A DNA stretch of 64,000 nt from Pseudomonas nunensis (GCF_024296925.1 NZ_CP101125.1:250501-314500); one strand, 5' to 3'; counted from the first letter of the stretch, positions 25,249 through 35,195 are shown. Numbers and translations: made by a program. Notes: a model not told the origin generated them from the letters alone.

Positions 25249-27771
25249 ATGTTCCCGATGACTCCCATCGCGGCTGCGCTTGCGCTGTTGTTTTGTGCCA
25301 GCGCGGTGGCGGCTCCGGTTTCCGCCGGTTCTACACCGCGAAGTCTGTTGGCCCAGGCCAAAGGTCTGCCGGCGGAATTCGAGGAGCACTTTTTTGATGT
25401 GCCGCTGGCGGTTCGCGTGGAGCTCGATCAACAAATGCTGGGGGAGGCGATGATCGTGCTATCTCGCGACGACCGCATTACCTTGCTCGATTTTACCGAC
25501 ACCAGCGACAGCCGCTTCAGCGCCGCCGAGCGCGAAACCTGGGCCAGTTACCTCAAGCCCGGTGTGGCCTTGGGCGACTGCCGCGGCAAATGCCCGGAAC
25601 AGATGCTGGCGGTGCACTACAACCTGGAAAATTCGCTGGTATCGATCGTCACCGAAAATGCCGAGCGTGACACCGAGGTCAAGCGCTACTACGACCAGCC
25701 CGAGGGCGGCAGCAGCGGCCTGATGGTGCGCAATCAGCTCAACCTCAATGGCGGTCAGGACCAGGATCTGGGCGGGCGCTATGGCCTGGAAGCCAGTGGC
25801 AGCCTTGGCAACTGGAGCCAGACCTTCAACATGCAACTGGCCCGGCTCGGCGGCCCGGATGACCAGCTCTACCACGCCGTACACGAGCTCTACACCCAGC
25901 GCGAATTGCAGGGCCGTTTTTTTCGCCTGGGTTATTTCACCCCCAATTCCGAAGGGCTGACCCGCCAACCGCGCACGTTTGGCACCAGCCCCGACACGGC
26001 CGTCGGCGTCATGCTCGGCAGCTCCGACAGCCTGGCGATCAACACGCCGACGCCCAGCGTCTACCCGATCTACGTTACGGCCAACCGCCAGGCTTCGGTG
26101 GAAATCCTGCGCGACGGTTTGCTGATCAATACCCAATCGGTGCCGGCCGGGTTGCAGACCCTCGATACCCGGCCATTGCCCGGTGGAATCTACGAAGTCG
26201 AAGTGCGGCTGATCGAAGACGGCCAGATCACCAGTACCACTCAAGAGCTGGTCTACAAGCCCAACAACTGGCGCAACCTCGATGAGCGCTGGCGCTACAA
26301 CCTGTTTGCCGGGCAAGAGCAGAAATTGCTCAGCAACTGGGACCAGCAGGCCAGCGGCAGCGCGACGGCCGGGGCTTCGCTCAACTACCTGATGCATCCC
26401 CGGGTGATCCTCGGGCTGTCGGCGCGGCAGATTCGTGAAAAGCTGCAGTACGGCACGTCCATCGACTGGACCCTGGCCAATCACCTCAGCCTGTATGCCA
26501 ACGTCTACCAGACTCAGGACCACGGCACCGGCCTCGATCTGCAAAGCCTTTACAACTACGGTTCCGGCAGTGTCGTCATCAGCCACAACCGCAGTTGGCT
26601 GGACACCACCAACACCTACGACACCTTGCCGGATGGCACGCGGGTGCGGCAGCGCAATGTGTTTGTCGGTGAGACCAGCAACTCGTCCCTGGCGCTCAAT
26701 CACCGCTTGAGCAGCAAAAATTCGCTGAATGCCCGGGTGTCCCACAGCGAGGGCAACACCGAAGGTTTGGGCGTGGACCTGGGCTGGACCCAGCGCACCG
26801 TATTGTTCGGCAGCGATGCCAACTGGCGGCTGGCATTGTTCGATCGCCCCGGCAGTTTCAGCAGCGGAGATGCGCGCAATCGCGGAGTCGATTTGAGCCT
26901 GAACCTGGCGTTGGGCGCACCGGGCCAGCAGTTCACCGGCAGCATCGGTTCGCGGACCGCGCGCGACGGCGGGCGCGACAACAACGCGTCCCTCGGCTGG
27001 CGCAAAGACTTGCAGGGGCATGTGCTGCAAAACGTCTCGGTCACCGCGCTTTCCGACACTTATGGACTCGGTCTGTCGAGCCTGGCCAGTTTCCGCACCG
27101 AGTCGCTCAGTGGCGACGGCTTTGTCCAGCGCTCGTCCTACAACAACAACTTCACCGGTGGCCTGAACGTCGACAGCACGCTGGTCATCGGCGGCCAGCA
27201 AATGGTCCTGACCAGTGAACATCAGGTGCGGGGCGCGGGGCTGATCGTCGATGTGGAATCGGATATCGACGGCATCGCCCTGCGCGCCGATGACTTCAGC
27301 GGCGGCAGTGCCGCGCTGAAACCGGGGCGCAACTTCATCCCGATTACCGCGTACCAGAACAGCTCAGTGAGCTTCGATTTCGAAGGCAATCACGTACCCG
27401 CCGCCAGCATCGAGCCCTCGCGCACCCGTTATCACCTGAACAAGGGCGGCGTGGAATATCGCAAGGTGCGGGTGATGAGAACCCTGACCGTGCTCGGTCG
27501 GCTGGTGGACCCGCAAGGGCAGCCGCTCAAGGGCCATCACGTGATCAACCATGCCAGTCGCGGGGTGACCGAAGTCGATGGTTTCTTCTCCATGGAAATG
27601 AATGCCGGTGCGCCGACGCTGGAAGTGCGCCAGGGCAATCAATTGCTCTGCCAGTTCCGTCTCGATGCCAGTCAGCATCGCAGCGAAAACAACGTGTTGA
27701 TGATCGGTGATCTGCGGTGCACACCGGACACCCTGGCCGACGTCAGCTCCACTGATCAGAAGGCAGGTTGA
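25249..27771 (+). CDS. CS1/CFA-type fimbrial outer-membrane usher (TcfC/CfaC family)
   Basis: An 840-residue usher that secretes and assembles pilins at the outer membrane. The signal peptide MFPMTPIAAALALLFCASAVAA is followed by a family-typical N-terminal domain (FEEHFFDVPLAVRVELDQQ). The barrel is rich in alternating strands. YVTANRQASVEILRDGLLIN and TRPLPGGIYEVEVRLIEDG mark the plug region, and the C-terminal domain has GRLVDPQGQPLKG. The start could be 25249 or the ATG three codons on. It is shorter on the N-terminal side than classical FimD ushers, as is normal for this clade. Confidence 0.88.
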   Translation: MFPMTPIAAALALLFCASAVAAPVSAGSTPRSLLAQAKGLPAEFEEHFFDVPLAVRVELDQQMLGEAMIVLSRDDRITLLDFTDTSDSRFSAAERETWASYLKPGVALGDCRGKCPEQMLAVHYNLENSLVSIVTENAERDTEVKRYYDQPEGGSSGLMVRNQLNLNGGQDQDLGGRYGLEASGSLGNWSQTFNMQLARLGGPDDQLYHAVHELYTQRELQGRFFRLGYFTPNSEGLTRQPRTFGTSPDTAVGVMLGSSDSLAINTPTPSVYPIYVTANRQASVEILRDGLLINTQSVPAGLQTLDTRPLPGGIYEVEVRLIEDGQITSTTQELVYKPNNWRNLDERWRYNLFAGQEQKLLSNWDQQASGSATAGASLNYLMHPRVILGLSARQIREKLQYGTSIDWTLANHLSLYANVYQTQDHGTGLDLQSLYNYGSGSVVISHNRSWLDTTNTYDTLPDGTRVRQRNVFVGETSNSSLALNHRLSSKNSLNARVSHSEGNTEGLGVDLGWTQRTVLFGSDANWRLALFDRPGSFSSGDARNRGVDLSLNLALGAPGQQFTGSIGSRTARDGGRDNNASLGWRKDLQGHVLQNVSVTALSDTYGLGLSSLASFRTESLSGDGFVQRSSYNNNFTGGLNVDSTLVIGGQQMVLTSEHQVRGAGLIVDVESDIDGIALRADDFSGGSAALKPGRNFIPITAYQNSSVSFDFEGNHVPAASIEPSRTRYHLNKGGVEYRKVRVMRTLTVLGRLVDPQGQPLKGHHVINHASRGVTEVDGFFSMEMNAGAPTLEVRQGNQLLCQFRLDASQHRSENNVLMIGDLRCTPDTLADVSSTDQKAG

Positions 27772-27776
27772 ACCCT

Positions 27777-28994
27777 ATGAAAATATCCACGGGTTGGTTG
27801 GGGCTGGTGATGGCGCTGATGGTGCCGACCGCCGAGGCGTTTAACCAAGAGATCCGCGCGTTGTTCACGCCGGACCCGGCGCAACCGCAACGCAATGTAT
27901 TTATCAACAAGACGCCAGACAGCGGGTATTGCGCCACTTACCCGGACGAGTGCAAGAACAGCAATATGTTCAGCATTCGGATACCGGTGCGCTTCAACCA
28001 CAGTCCAGCGATTGCGCCAGGCACTGGCGTTTCGGTCAAGGTACCGGCCAACTGGCGACAACTGACGGTCACCAATAGGGAAACCGGAGAATCGGAAACC
28101 GTCGAAGTGCGAATCACGGGGATTGGTTCCAACTACATCTTGAGCGATACGGCCGCCAATCTGGTGGGGGTGATCGATCTTCGGGAAGGGCACCAGAAAC
28201 TCTGGACCAGCAATAGCTGGGTGTATGCGGCGCCTCCTTGTCTGTACAGCGGTGTCGGTGCTTATACCGGCAATACCTATCGGTTTTTCTGGAAAACCCC
28301 GTCGGAAGCGGCCTGTACCAAAGTCACGGCGTATCGGATTCCTTTCATGTACTTCGACACCCTGGATTTCGCCTATGAGTTGCGCACCCCCAACCCGCTG
28401 GGGATGTCGAGCGGGCTGTACACCGGCTCGATGAATTATTTCCTCGGCCCTGGGCAGGATTTCGACATCGGCGGCCTGAATCCCGATGACGGCAACCTGA
28501 CCCTGGACTTCGTCCTCGATGTGCAACACACCCTGAAAGTGACCCTTCCACCTGGTGGCAATAAAGTCGAACTGGTGCCCGAAGGCGGTTGGCAAAGCTG
28601 GATAAACGAGGGACGCAAACCCAACCGACTGTTTCGCGATCAGATCTTCCATATCTCGGCGTCATCGCGATTCAAAATGATGTTGAGCTGCCCTCGTTCT
28701 GTGATGACCGATTGCGTCATTGACGACTCGAAATCGCCCCGGTACGGCAGGGTGGAACTGAGCGTGACGTTGCCCAACGGACTGACCGATACATTGGGGC
28801 GCCCCGTTCAGCGCCGTCCATTGAAGCGCGGAACCGCTGGAACCTTGCACTTCGCGCCGAGCCTCTATGTAGATCGCGGGATCGGAGTCCTGCATTTCGA
28901 AATCATGAGGGACTCTACCAACAACATGGTCCAGCCCGGTGTGGCGGGTGACTACTCGGGGAATCTGACAGTGATTTGGGATTCGGAAGTCTGA
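27777..28994 (+). CDS. CfaE/CblD-family pilus tip adhesin
   Basis: A 405-residue secreted protein; signal peptide MKISTGWLGLVMALMVPTAEA. It starts five bases after the usher stop. By position and size it corresponds to the tip adhesin of CS1-type operons (CfaE is about 360 residues). The N-terminal half should be the binding domain, with Cys pairs around GYCATYPDECKN and PPCLYSG..AACTKV. The C-terminal half, after LSCPRSVMTDC, should be the pilin-like domain ending in GDYSGNLTVIWDSEV. The GDYxGxxxxIWD ending matches the pilin C-terminal pattern. The receptor is unknown. Confidence 0.82.
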   Translation: MKISTGWLGLVMALMVPTAEAFNQEIRALFTPDPAQPQRNVFINKTPDSGYCATYPDECKNSNMFSIRIPVRFNHSPAIAPGTGVSVKVPANWRQLTVTNRETGESETVEVRITGIGSNYILSDTAANLVGVIDLREGHQKLWTSNSWVYAAPPCLYSGVGAYTGNTYRFFWKTPSEAACTKVTAYRIPFMYFDTLDFAYELRTPNPLGMSSGLYTGSMNYFLGPGQDFDIGGLNPDDGNLTLDFVLDVQHTLKVTLPPGGNKVELVPEGGWQSWINEGRKPNRLFRDQIFHISASSRFKMMLSCPRSVMTDCVIDDSKSPRYGRVELSVTLPNGLTDTLGRPVQRRPLKRGTAGTLHFAPSLYVDRGIGVLHFEIMRDSTNNMVQPGVAGDYSGNLTVIWDSEV

Positions 28995-29032
28995 CGGCAT
29001 AAACACTCGCCATTATTTTGAGGTTCAAGACC

Positions 29033-29776
29033 ATGAAACGTCTGTTGTTGATGTGGGTTAGCAGTTTGTTTTGCCTGACGGCACAGGCCGGTCCGCAGAT
29101 TAATGTGGGCACGGTGTACGACTACCTGGACGGCGATAAAAGTACGTACCTCAAGCGGGTATTCAACAGCGGCGACAGCACCGCGTTCGTCAAGATCAAC
29201 GTCCTGGAAATCCTCTATGACGCCGACGGCACGATTCGCGAAGTACCGATCGAGAGCGCGCCGGACGGCGCCTCGCGCCAGGGCATCATGGCCAGCCCGG
29301 CGCGCTTGATCGTGCCGGCCAAAGGCATGCAGGGTACGCGGTTGCTGTTCATGGGCGAGCGCGAAAAGGAGCGCTACTTCCGCGTGCGTTTCGTGCCTGT
29401 CGTGCCGGAGAAAGAAGATGAATTTGTGGTCTCCAACGAAGAGCGCGAAGACTATAAGAAGAGCCTGTCTGCTGGCGTCAACGTGATGACCGGGTTCGGC
29501 ACCATCTTCTTTGTCCGTCCGAAGCACGCCCGCTTCGACACGGTGGCCAGTGACAGCGCCGAGCGTTATGAGCTGCATAACAACGGCAACACCGTGGTGG
29601 TGGTCGATGAGTTCAAGAGCTGCTCGATCAGCGACGAAAACGATTGTCGGCCGACCACCAAGCATCACGTGATGGCCGGCAAGACGTTCAGCTTCGACAA
29701 GGAAAAAGGACGCGAACACCGCTTCATCGTGATCGAGGGTGACCGCAAGAAAGTGCTGACAATAGCCAGTCGATAG
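29033..29776 (+). CDS. Periplasmic pilin chaperone of the CS1-type operon
   Basis: A 247-residue periplasmic protein; signal peptide MKRLLLMWVSSLFCLTAQA. It has the two-domain immunoglobulin-like pattern of pilus chaperones. The first domain runs from INVGTVYDYLDG to LIVPAKGMQGTRLLFMGEREKERYFRVRFVPV, where the basic residues would anchor pilin C-termini. The second domain has NNGNTVVVVDEFKSC and ends with IVIEGDRKK. The ATG at 29033 has GAGG upstream. It should hold the two pilins and the adhesin before they reach the usher. Confidence 0.84.
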   Translation: MKRLLLMWVSSLFCLTAQAGPQINVGTVYDYLDGDKSTYLKRVFNSGDSTAFVKINVLEILYDADGTIREVPIESAPDGASRQGIMASPARLIVPAKGMQGTRLLFMGEREKERYFRVRFVPVVPEKEDEFVVSNEEREDYKKSLSAGVNVMTGFGTIFFVRPKHARFDTVASDSAERYELHNNGNTVVVVDEFKSCSISDENDCRPTTKHHVMAGKTFSFDKEKGREHRFIVIEGDRKKVLTIASR

Positions 29777-29810
29777 TGGCGGCTTCCAATTGACGCTGTG
29801 GGTAACAAAC

Positions 29811-30311
29811 ATGATCAAGCAATGCACGGTTGCCGCACTGCTGGCGGCAACGGCGCTGACGAGCCTTTCGGCACTGGCCGCCCGCGAGGAGCACACCTTC
29901 GAAGTGACCGTGACGGTGCCGACCCGGTCTTTTTACATCGTGCCGGTGGACACGGGCTGGATTCATCGCGAGCAGATCCTGCCGTGGCATGTCGCGACCG
30001 CCCGGCTGGGCAGCCTGCGCAAATACTTCGATGTGCGGCACGACACCAGCGCCATTGAAGCGCGCCTGGAAGAGCAGGCGTACATCTCCAACGGCCACCC
30101 GGCGGACGATATCGCCTTGCGCGTGCGCTTCAATGGCGTAGAGCTGAGCCACGCCGTCGAGCCCCGGCTGGTCGTAACCGCCGCCGATGCCGCGGTGGGT
30201 TCGCGGGTGCTGCTGGAGATCGAACCGCAACAACCGGCCGGGGGTTATCGGGCCGGGGATTATTACGGCAATGTGCTGTTGTTGTTCAATGCGCGAGCGC
30301 CGGGGGCGTGA
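29811..30311 (+). CDS. CS1-type fimbrial minor subunit
   Basis: A 166-residue exported protein homologous to the major subunit: signal peptide ending LSALAA, then EEHTFEVTVTVPTRSFYIVPV, and a C-terminal RAGDYYGNVLLLFNA. It shares the VPxxxFYxVPVD and GDYxGxV signatures with the first gene but differs strongly in between, so the two are old paralogues. As the last gene of the operon it is likely a minor or base subunit. I start at the ATG at 29811, which begins the signal peptide. Confidence 0.83.
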   Translation: MIKQCTVAALLAATALTSLSALAAREEHTFEVTVTVPTRSFYIVPVDTGWIHREQILPWHVATARLGSLRKYFDVRHDTSAIEARLEEQAYISNGHPADDIALRVRFNGVELSHAVEPRLVVTAADAAVGSRVLLEIEPQQPAGGYRAGDYYGNVLLLFNARAPGA

Positions 30312-30328
30312 TGGTTGGCGAAAGCCCC

Positions 30329-30417
30329 TGTGGGAGCGGGCTTGCTCGCGAATGCGGTGTGTCATCAACATTGATTTCGACTGACACGGCCTCTTCGCGA
30401 GCAAGCCCGCTCCCACA
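30329..30417. repeat. REP pair, GTGGGAGCGGGC class
   Basis: TGTGGGAGCGGGCTTGCTCG and its inverted partner lie between the convergent fimbrial operon and the NEL-like gene. Confidence 0.88.
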
Positions 30418-30431
30418 GGGGGGATTGTGTC

Positions 30432-33400
30432 TTAAGGTAGTGTTTGTTTCAGAGCCTCACGGGTTTTTTGCCGGGCCAGTTCCTGCTGTCGGTAACCCAG
30501 GTCACTGTACAGCGCGTTGTAGGCCTGTTCGCTCATGGCTTCCCCGGTGAAGATCTGCTGTTCGGGAATCGACAACTCTCGCGCCAGTTCCCGCAGCCAT
30601 TCGCGCAGTCGAGTCTTTTGTGCCTCGGGCAACAAAGCCTGGGCCTTTGCCCATTCCGATTGCGCCTCGCGCAGGTTTTCAAGCAGATCCTGCAGGCGTT
30701 CATAGCGCTGGGCGTTGGCGTGGAACTCGCCGGGCCAGGTCTCCCGCAGGTACTGGTCCCAGAACGGTTGTTCAAGCATGGCATTGACCAGTCCGTCGCC
30801 GTCTTCCATGGACAGCACCGTCTCGAAAGCCTGATCGATGGCGCGGTCACTCACGCCGGCAACCGGTCGGTAAAGCATGCTTTCCGATTGCCAAGGCAGT
30901 TCCAGGCGATCGGCCAGCGAGGTTTCGTAAGCCAGGTACACCTCGACTTCATCCGGGTTGCCGCCGCGCGCGACGATATCAGCCCGAGCGATGTCGTCGA
31001 CGCGCTCCAGGCGCGCGGCACCTTTGGCCAGCATCACCAGTGCCTTCTCCAGTGGCGCGCGGTAGGTCGAGTAAGAATAGGCCCGCGACGCGAGAACCTT
31101 GACTCCCATGTTGTTGAACAACTGGGCTCCGGCATCCGCACAATTGGTCGGCGCCGTAGCCATGGTGAACAGCTCCTCGCGCAGGCGGGTGTCCAGGTCC
31201 ATGGCATCGATCATGTTCCAGACCCGCGTGGACAACTGTTTGCGCCATTCACCGCCAGCCCGGTAGTCGGAAGACCGGGTCAGGTTATCTATCACGCTGA
31301 AAAAGCCTGCGGCGTTCGGCTCCGTAATCAACTTGTCCCACGCCTCCGCCCGGTAAGCGCCCAACCCCGGCGCGCTGCCCCATAAATCAGAATCGTCAGC
31401 CAAGGGCCATTTTTGCCGCGCGCGTTCGGCGGCGGGGGCAAGGACAATCCGGCGAGGCAGCCCGACCGACTGGCGGTATTGGCTGATTTCGAATTGGGCG
31501 GTGTGCGGCAGATCTACCACCGACACCCGTGTACGCGCGATGATCATCGCGCTGTCCGAACCCGGGATCACCAGGGGAACGGTGGTGATCGGGTTGTCTT
31601 GCAAATCCAGGAAAAACCCCCGTGGACGATGTTTGCTGAACACCCCTTGCGGCCAAGTATCGAGCCCGGTATTGCTCAGGTTTAATACGGTCAGGCGCGG
31701 CATGCGTTCGACATTCGGCGAAAGGCCCAGCGGATTGTTGTCCAGCCGCAGGATTTCCAGTCGGGTCAGGTGGCGCAACTGCTCTACGGACTCGGGCGTC
31801 AGTTCGATGCGGTTGTCGGTCAGTCGCAGGGTTTCCAGTAAATGCATCTTGCCCACGCCTTTTGGCAGGCGCCGCAGCTCGCAGCGTCGGGCGCTGAGAT
31901 GGCGTACGTGGCGGAAGTCTTTCAACAGGCCGTCGGCGCCTTCCACAAAACGGCCGTTATCGAGTGCCAGCGTGGTGACCTGATCGAAGTATTTTTTCAG
32001 ATCCGGCAGCGTCTTCCACCAGCGCTCAAGGTTGTGGTGGTGGAACTCCGTCGACAGATCCAGCGTAAAACCGCCTTCCAGGCTACTGCTCTCATCGAAC
32101 ACGCGCGAGCGCCGTTCGAAACACTCCAACAGCCGTTCAGCGATATGTTTGAGGGCTCCTCGGTAAATCACCGGCTCGTCGGGCAAGGTCGGGAAATTTT
32201 GCTCCAGCCACCACTGAACCGTATTACGTAACAGCGTCAATTCGTCTTCGAGTGATTCGATCACTTTGAAGGCATCGGGCCTGGCGTTCAGCGAGCGAAC
32301 AAAAGCGTCCACTTCCCGTTCTCCCATGGCCGGGTAAAGATCCGAGACGCGCTCATAGAGCGAGGCCCCCCCGGTGGACAGCTTGGGCCCACGCAGCAGC
32401 AACAGTGTTTGCGGCTCGGCCACCGGGCGGATCGACGGCTCCAGCAGCAAGGTCCGGCGCTCGGCGGGAGGCTCGGTCTTGGCGATCAACCATTCCCTGA
32501 ACCAGGCGCCCTGGCCGGGACGGTAGCCCAGTTGTCGTCGCTGTTGCTTGGGCAGGGCGCGCAGGATCGACTCATACCAATCAGCCGTCCCATGGAGCAA
32601 TTGATTATCGGCATCACGCACTTCGTAGCGTCCCTGTTTGTCACGCAGCAGACGCCGGACGATCGACGCATCTTCGGGGCCAACAGAGCAACGCAACTCC
32701 CCATCGAACGCGCCTTCCCGCACCTCGATGCGCAGGTCGTTGTAGGTGTCGGTGTTCAAGCGCAGCACGTTCAGGACCAGCCGTTCGGTATCAACGCTCA
32801 GCCTATCAGCCTTGAAGAAGCCTTCGACAGCGTGCGTCGTGCGTACTTCAAACGCACATTCGCGCGCCTGGGCTTTCAGGTGCTGGGGGACGCGTTGCTG
32901 GTGCGACAGCATGTCCAGTTGGTTTTTATTGGCCCCGGCCACCAGCGCTTCGGCAATGTCGGCGGACAGGATCGGGTGTTCGCGCTGGAGCTGCCGGGCG
33001 TTGGGGTCGTAGCTGCCGGGTACCGGGGCGCCCTCGAAGGTTTTGAAGTGCTTCAGGGCGTCGTCCAGCAACAACGGTGGCGGTGCGCTCTCGACATGCA
33101 TGCGGCGCAATGAGCCTTCGTCGACGCCACTGATGAGCAGGATGTTTTCCAGTTGTTCGGGGGTGAAACCGTCGGTGCTGTGGCCGAGGCGTTTCATCAA
33201 GGTGACTTTGTCCCAGGTGCGAGGGTTCTCGCCTTCATGCAGCCAGGCACCGCGACCGTTGTGGGCCAGTTTCGGCGCGTAGGCATTCGGTCGCTCAGGA
33301 TGCTGGACGCGGTGTTCTCCGGTGTCGGGATCCTTTTGCACGGCGTAGAGCTGGTCATCTATCGGCAGAACGTGCTGGTTTTCGACGCGATGCAGGCCCA

Positions 33401-35099
33401 GTTCATCCGGCTTCGAGTCCTCGCCCAACGAGATTTTTTTTTGCGCGTAGGGCGCGAGGTCGGGGTGCCACAGGCGGGTTTCACCGTTGGCCAGTCGAAC
33501 CTGTTGCGTACCCTCGATAAATGGCGAGAGCTTGAGTCGGAATTCGTTGCCGATGGCGCCACCCGCAGCGAACACCGCCAGTTGCACGACGTCCGTCGCC
33601 ACCGAGATCACATGCTCGGCGGCTTCGGCCCAAAGACCTTCAGCCAGGTCCACCACGCCCTCAATCACATCGTTGGTCAGTTGATAAGCGGTGTAAGCGA
33701 GCATGAGTTCGCCCAGCCCCGGCACGAACGGCGCCACCACCATCAGCGCAACGTTGAAGATGTCCGAGACGATTTTCTTGAAGTTGTCCCACCAGGCCCA
33801 GCGGGTGCGGCTGTCGGTATCGGCAGTGGAAACCGCGATTTCCCGGCCGTCATTGAGGATCTTGTTCAGCGTTTGTTGATACAGGTGCTCCCACAGCGGA
33901 CGGTCGATGGGCGACACGGAAAATTGCAGGTTGGGGTTTTTTACCGGTGTGTCGCGCCAGCTCGGGCGCGGGTCCAGCGCCTGTTTTTCATGCCATTTGA
34001 CGCTGCTGAGGCGTTGTCCCAGTCCGGCGAAAAAATGCCCGCGCTGTTGCTGGTCGACGAACTGGCTGAAGAACTGCTGGTAGGTGATCGCGTTGGCGGG
34101 CAGGACTTTGTTCTCGCGTAGTTGGCGCGTCAGTTCCTGCATGAAATCGCTGATCGAGCGGTATTCCTTCAACGGGTGCTCGGGGTCATGGGGGACATAG
34201 ACAATGACCTTGTCGGTGCCGCGACTTTGCTGTTCTACCGGGGCAAACACCACGATGCCGGTCAGGGTGGTGTCCATCATTGCCAGGTCCAGCACCTGCA
34301 TGACTTTGCCATCCAGCGTCAGGTTTTGCCGCCCCTCGATCAGGCCCAGTACCACGCTGCGGGCATTGCGGCTGATGTGTTTTTTCGCCACGGCCAGATG
34401 CACGGCAGCCTTGAGCGCGGCCTTCTGGCTGCGAGTGACCTTGAGCTGCAAGAACGTGGATGCCAGAGGATCTGCCGGCAACAAAACGCTTTCGAGATGA
34501 CGTTGGTAGCGGGCACCGATATCCAGTTCGCGGCACAGGGCCTGGAACTGTTCGATGCTGATTTGTTGCTTGATCGGCAGGACGTCGAAATGACCTCGCT
34601 GATCGGGCCGGGAAATGAAATCGGATCCGGCTGCGAAGGTTTCGGAACGGGCGAAGTTATGCACCGCCGCGTCCAGCAACGACACCGTGCGCGTGGTCAC
34701 GGCTGCCGAGGTATCAATCACATACCAGGGCGTTCCCTTGGGGATGTAGAGCCTCAGGTAGGTGTTCGCCACATCGAGGTCGAGACGGTATTTTTCTTTC
34801 AGAGCGGCTTTGAGACGAGGCGCGGCAAATGTGCGGATATCCTGGAGATTGTCGAGCATCTGGTCGACGTCGTTTTGCGCACTCCAGGCATCGGTATTGG
34901 CGGTTTCAAGCTTTCTGTCGGCTCTCGTATGCCACTCTTCCCGGTGCAGGCTGGTGCTGCCGAGCGTTTGTACCCGGGTTAAAGAGGCGTTGGTGAAAGG
35001 GGTGCCGATCCTGTCCCGGATCAGGTCGTAATGCTGGCCCTTGTTGTCCGGCAGGTCATCGGGATGGAGCAGGGTTATGACTGACTGTATCTGAGACAT
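30432..35099 (-). CDS. Dermonecrotic-toxin-like / LRR / NEL-type E3 ubiquitin ligase-like effector protein
   Basis: A 1555-residue protein with no signal peptide. Residues about 1-1000 resemble the large 'dermonecrotic toxin domain' proteins of pseudomonads and include a hydrophobic helical stretch at about 445-520 (VVAPFVPGLGELMLAYTAYQ) that could insert in membranes. Residues about 1040-1175 contain several leucine-rich repeats (LETLRLTDNRI, LEILRLDNNPL, LTVLNLSNTGL, FLDLQDNPI). The rest resembles the NEL domain of IpaH/SspH ligases: ELFTMATAPTNCADAG holds Cys1320-Ala-Asp1322, the CxD catalytic motif, followed by an all-helical region. Start ATG 35099; an ATG 18 codons upstream is possible. 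No secretion system lies nearby. Function is inferred from domains only. Confidence 0.78.
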   Translation of the reverse strand: MSQIQSVITLLHPDDLPDNKGQHYDLIRDRIGTPFTNASLTRVQTLGSTSLHREEWHTRADRKLETANTDAWSAQNDVDQMLDNLQDIRTFAAPRLKAALKEKYRLDLDVANTYLRLYIPKGTPWYVIDTSAAVTTRTVSLLDAAVHNFARSETFAAGSDFISRPDQRGHFDVLPIKQQISIEQFQALCRELDIGARYQRHLESVLLPADPLASTFLQLKVTRSQKAALKAAVHLAVAKKHISRNARSVVLGLIEGRQNLTLDGKVMQVLDLAMMDTTLTGIVVFAPVEQQSRGTDKVIVYVPHDPEHPLKEYRSISDFMQELTRQLRENKVLPANAITYQQFFSQFVDQQQRGHFFAGLGQRLSSVKWHEKQALDPRPSWRDTPVKNPNLQFSVSPIDRPLWEHLYQQTLNKILNDGREIAVSTADTDSRTRWAWWDNFKKIVSDIFNVALMVVAPFVPGLGELMLAYTAYQLTNDVIEGVVDLAEGLWAEAAEHVISVATDVVQLAVFAAGGAIGNEFRLKLSPFIEGTQQVRLANGETRLWHPDLAPYAQKKISLGEDSKPDELGLHRVENQHVLPIDDQLYAVQKDPDTGEHRVQHPERPNAYAPKLAHNGRGAWLHEGENPRTWDKVTLMKRLGHSTDGFTPEQLENILLISGVDEGSLRRMHVESAPPPLLLDDALKHFKTFEGAPVPGSYDPNARQLQREHPILSADIAEALVAGANKNQLDMLSHQQRVPQHLKAQARECAFEVRTTHAVEGFFKADRLSVDTERLVLNVLRLNTDTYNDLRIEVREGAFDGELRCSVGPEDASIVRRLLRDKQGRYEVRDADNQLLHGTADWYESILRALPKQQRRQLGYRPGQGAWFREWLIAKTEPPAERRTLLLEPSIRPVAEPQTLLLLRGPKLSTGGASLYERVSDLYPAMGEREVDAFVRSLNARPDAFKVIESLEDELTLLRNTVQWWLEQNFPTLPDEPVIYRGALKHIAERLLECFERRSRVFDESSSLEGGFTLDLSTEFHHHNLERWWKTLPDLKKYFDQVTTLALDNGRFVEGADGLLKDFRHVRHLSARRCELRRLPKGVGKMHLLETLRLTDNRIELTPESVEQLRHLTRLEILRLDNNPLGLSPNVERMPRLTVLNLSNTGLDTWPQGVFSKHRPRGFFLDLQDNPITTVPLVIPGSDSAMIIARTRVSVVDLPHTAQFEISQYRQSVGLPRRIVLAPAAERARQKWPLADDSDLWGSAPGLGAYRAEAWDKLITEPNAAGFFSVIDNLTRSSDYRAGGEWRKQLSTRVWNMIDAMDLDTRLREELFTMATAPTNCADAGAQLFNNMGVKVLASRAYSYSTYRAPLEKALVMLAKGAARLERVDDIARADIVARGGNPDEVEVYLAYETSLADRLELPWQSESMLYRPVAGVSDRAIDQAFETVLSMEDGDGLVNAMLEQPFWDQYLRETWPGEFHANAQRYERLQDLLENLREAQSEWAKAQALLPEAQKTRLREWLRELARELSIPEQQIFTGEAMSEQAYNALYSDLGYRQQELARQKTREALKQTLP

Positions 35100-35175
35100 C
35101 GTGACTGTTCTTAGTGTGAACTCGGAACGCCTCAGGCTATCCACTGCCAACAATAAAAAAAGTCGAAACGATCAC

Positions 35176-35195
35176 GCCCGAACTGCCGTTCGGGC
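35176..35195 (-). terminator. Possible terminator downstream of the PBP gene
   Basis: An 8-bp perfect stem GCCCGAAC/GTTCGGGC with a four-base loop is followed on the minus strand, after about 14 bases, by seven Ts. The T run is far from the stem, so the call is weak. Confidence 0.35.

Noticed and set aside
25459..27222. A 587-codon open frame antisense to the usher
   Set aside because: The usher reading is coherent from signal peptide to end; the opposite frame has no start context or motif.
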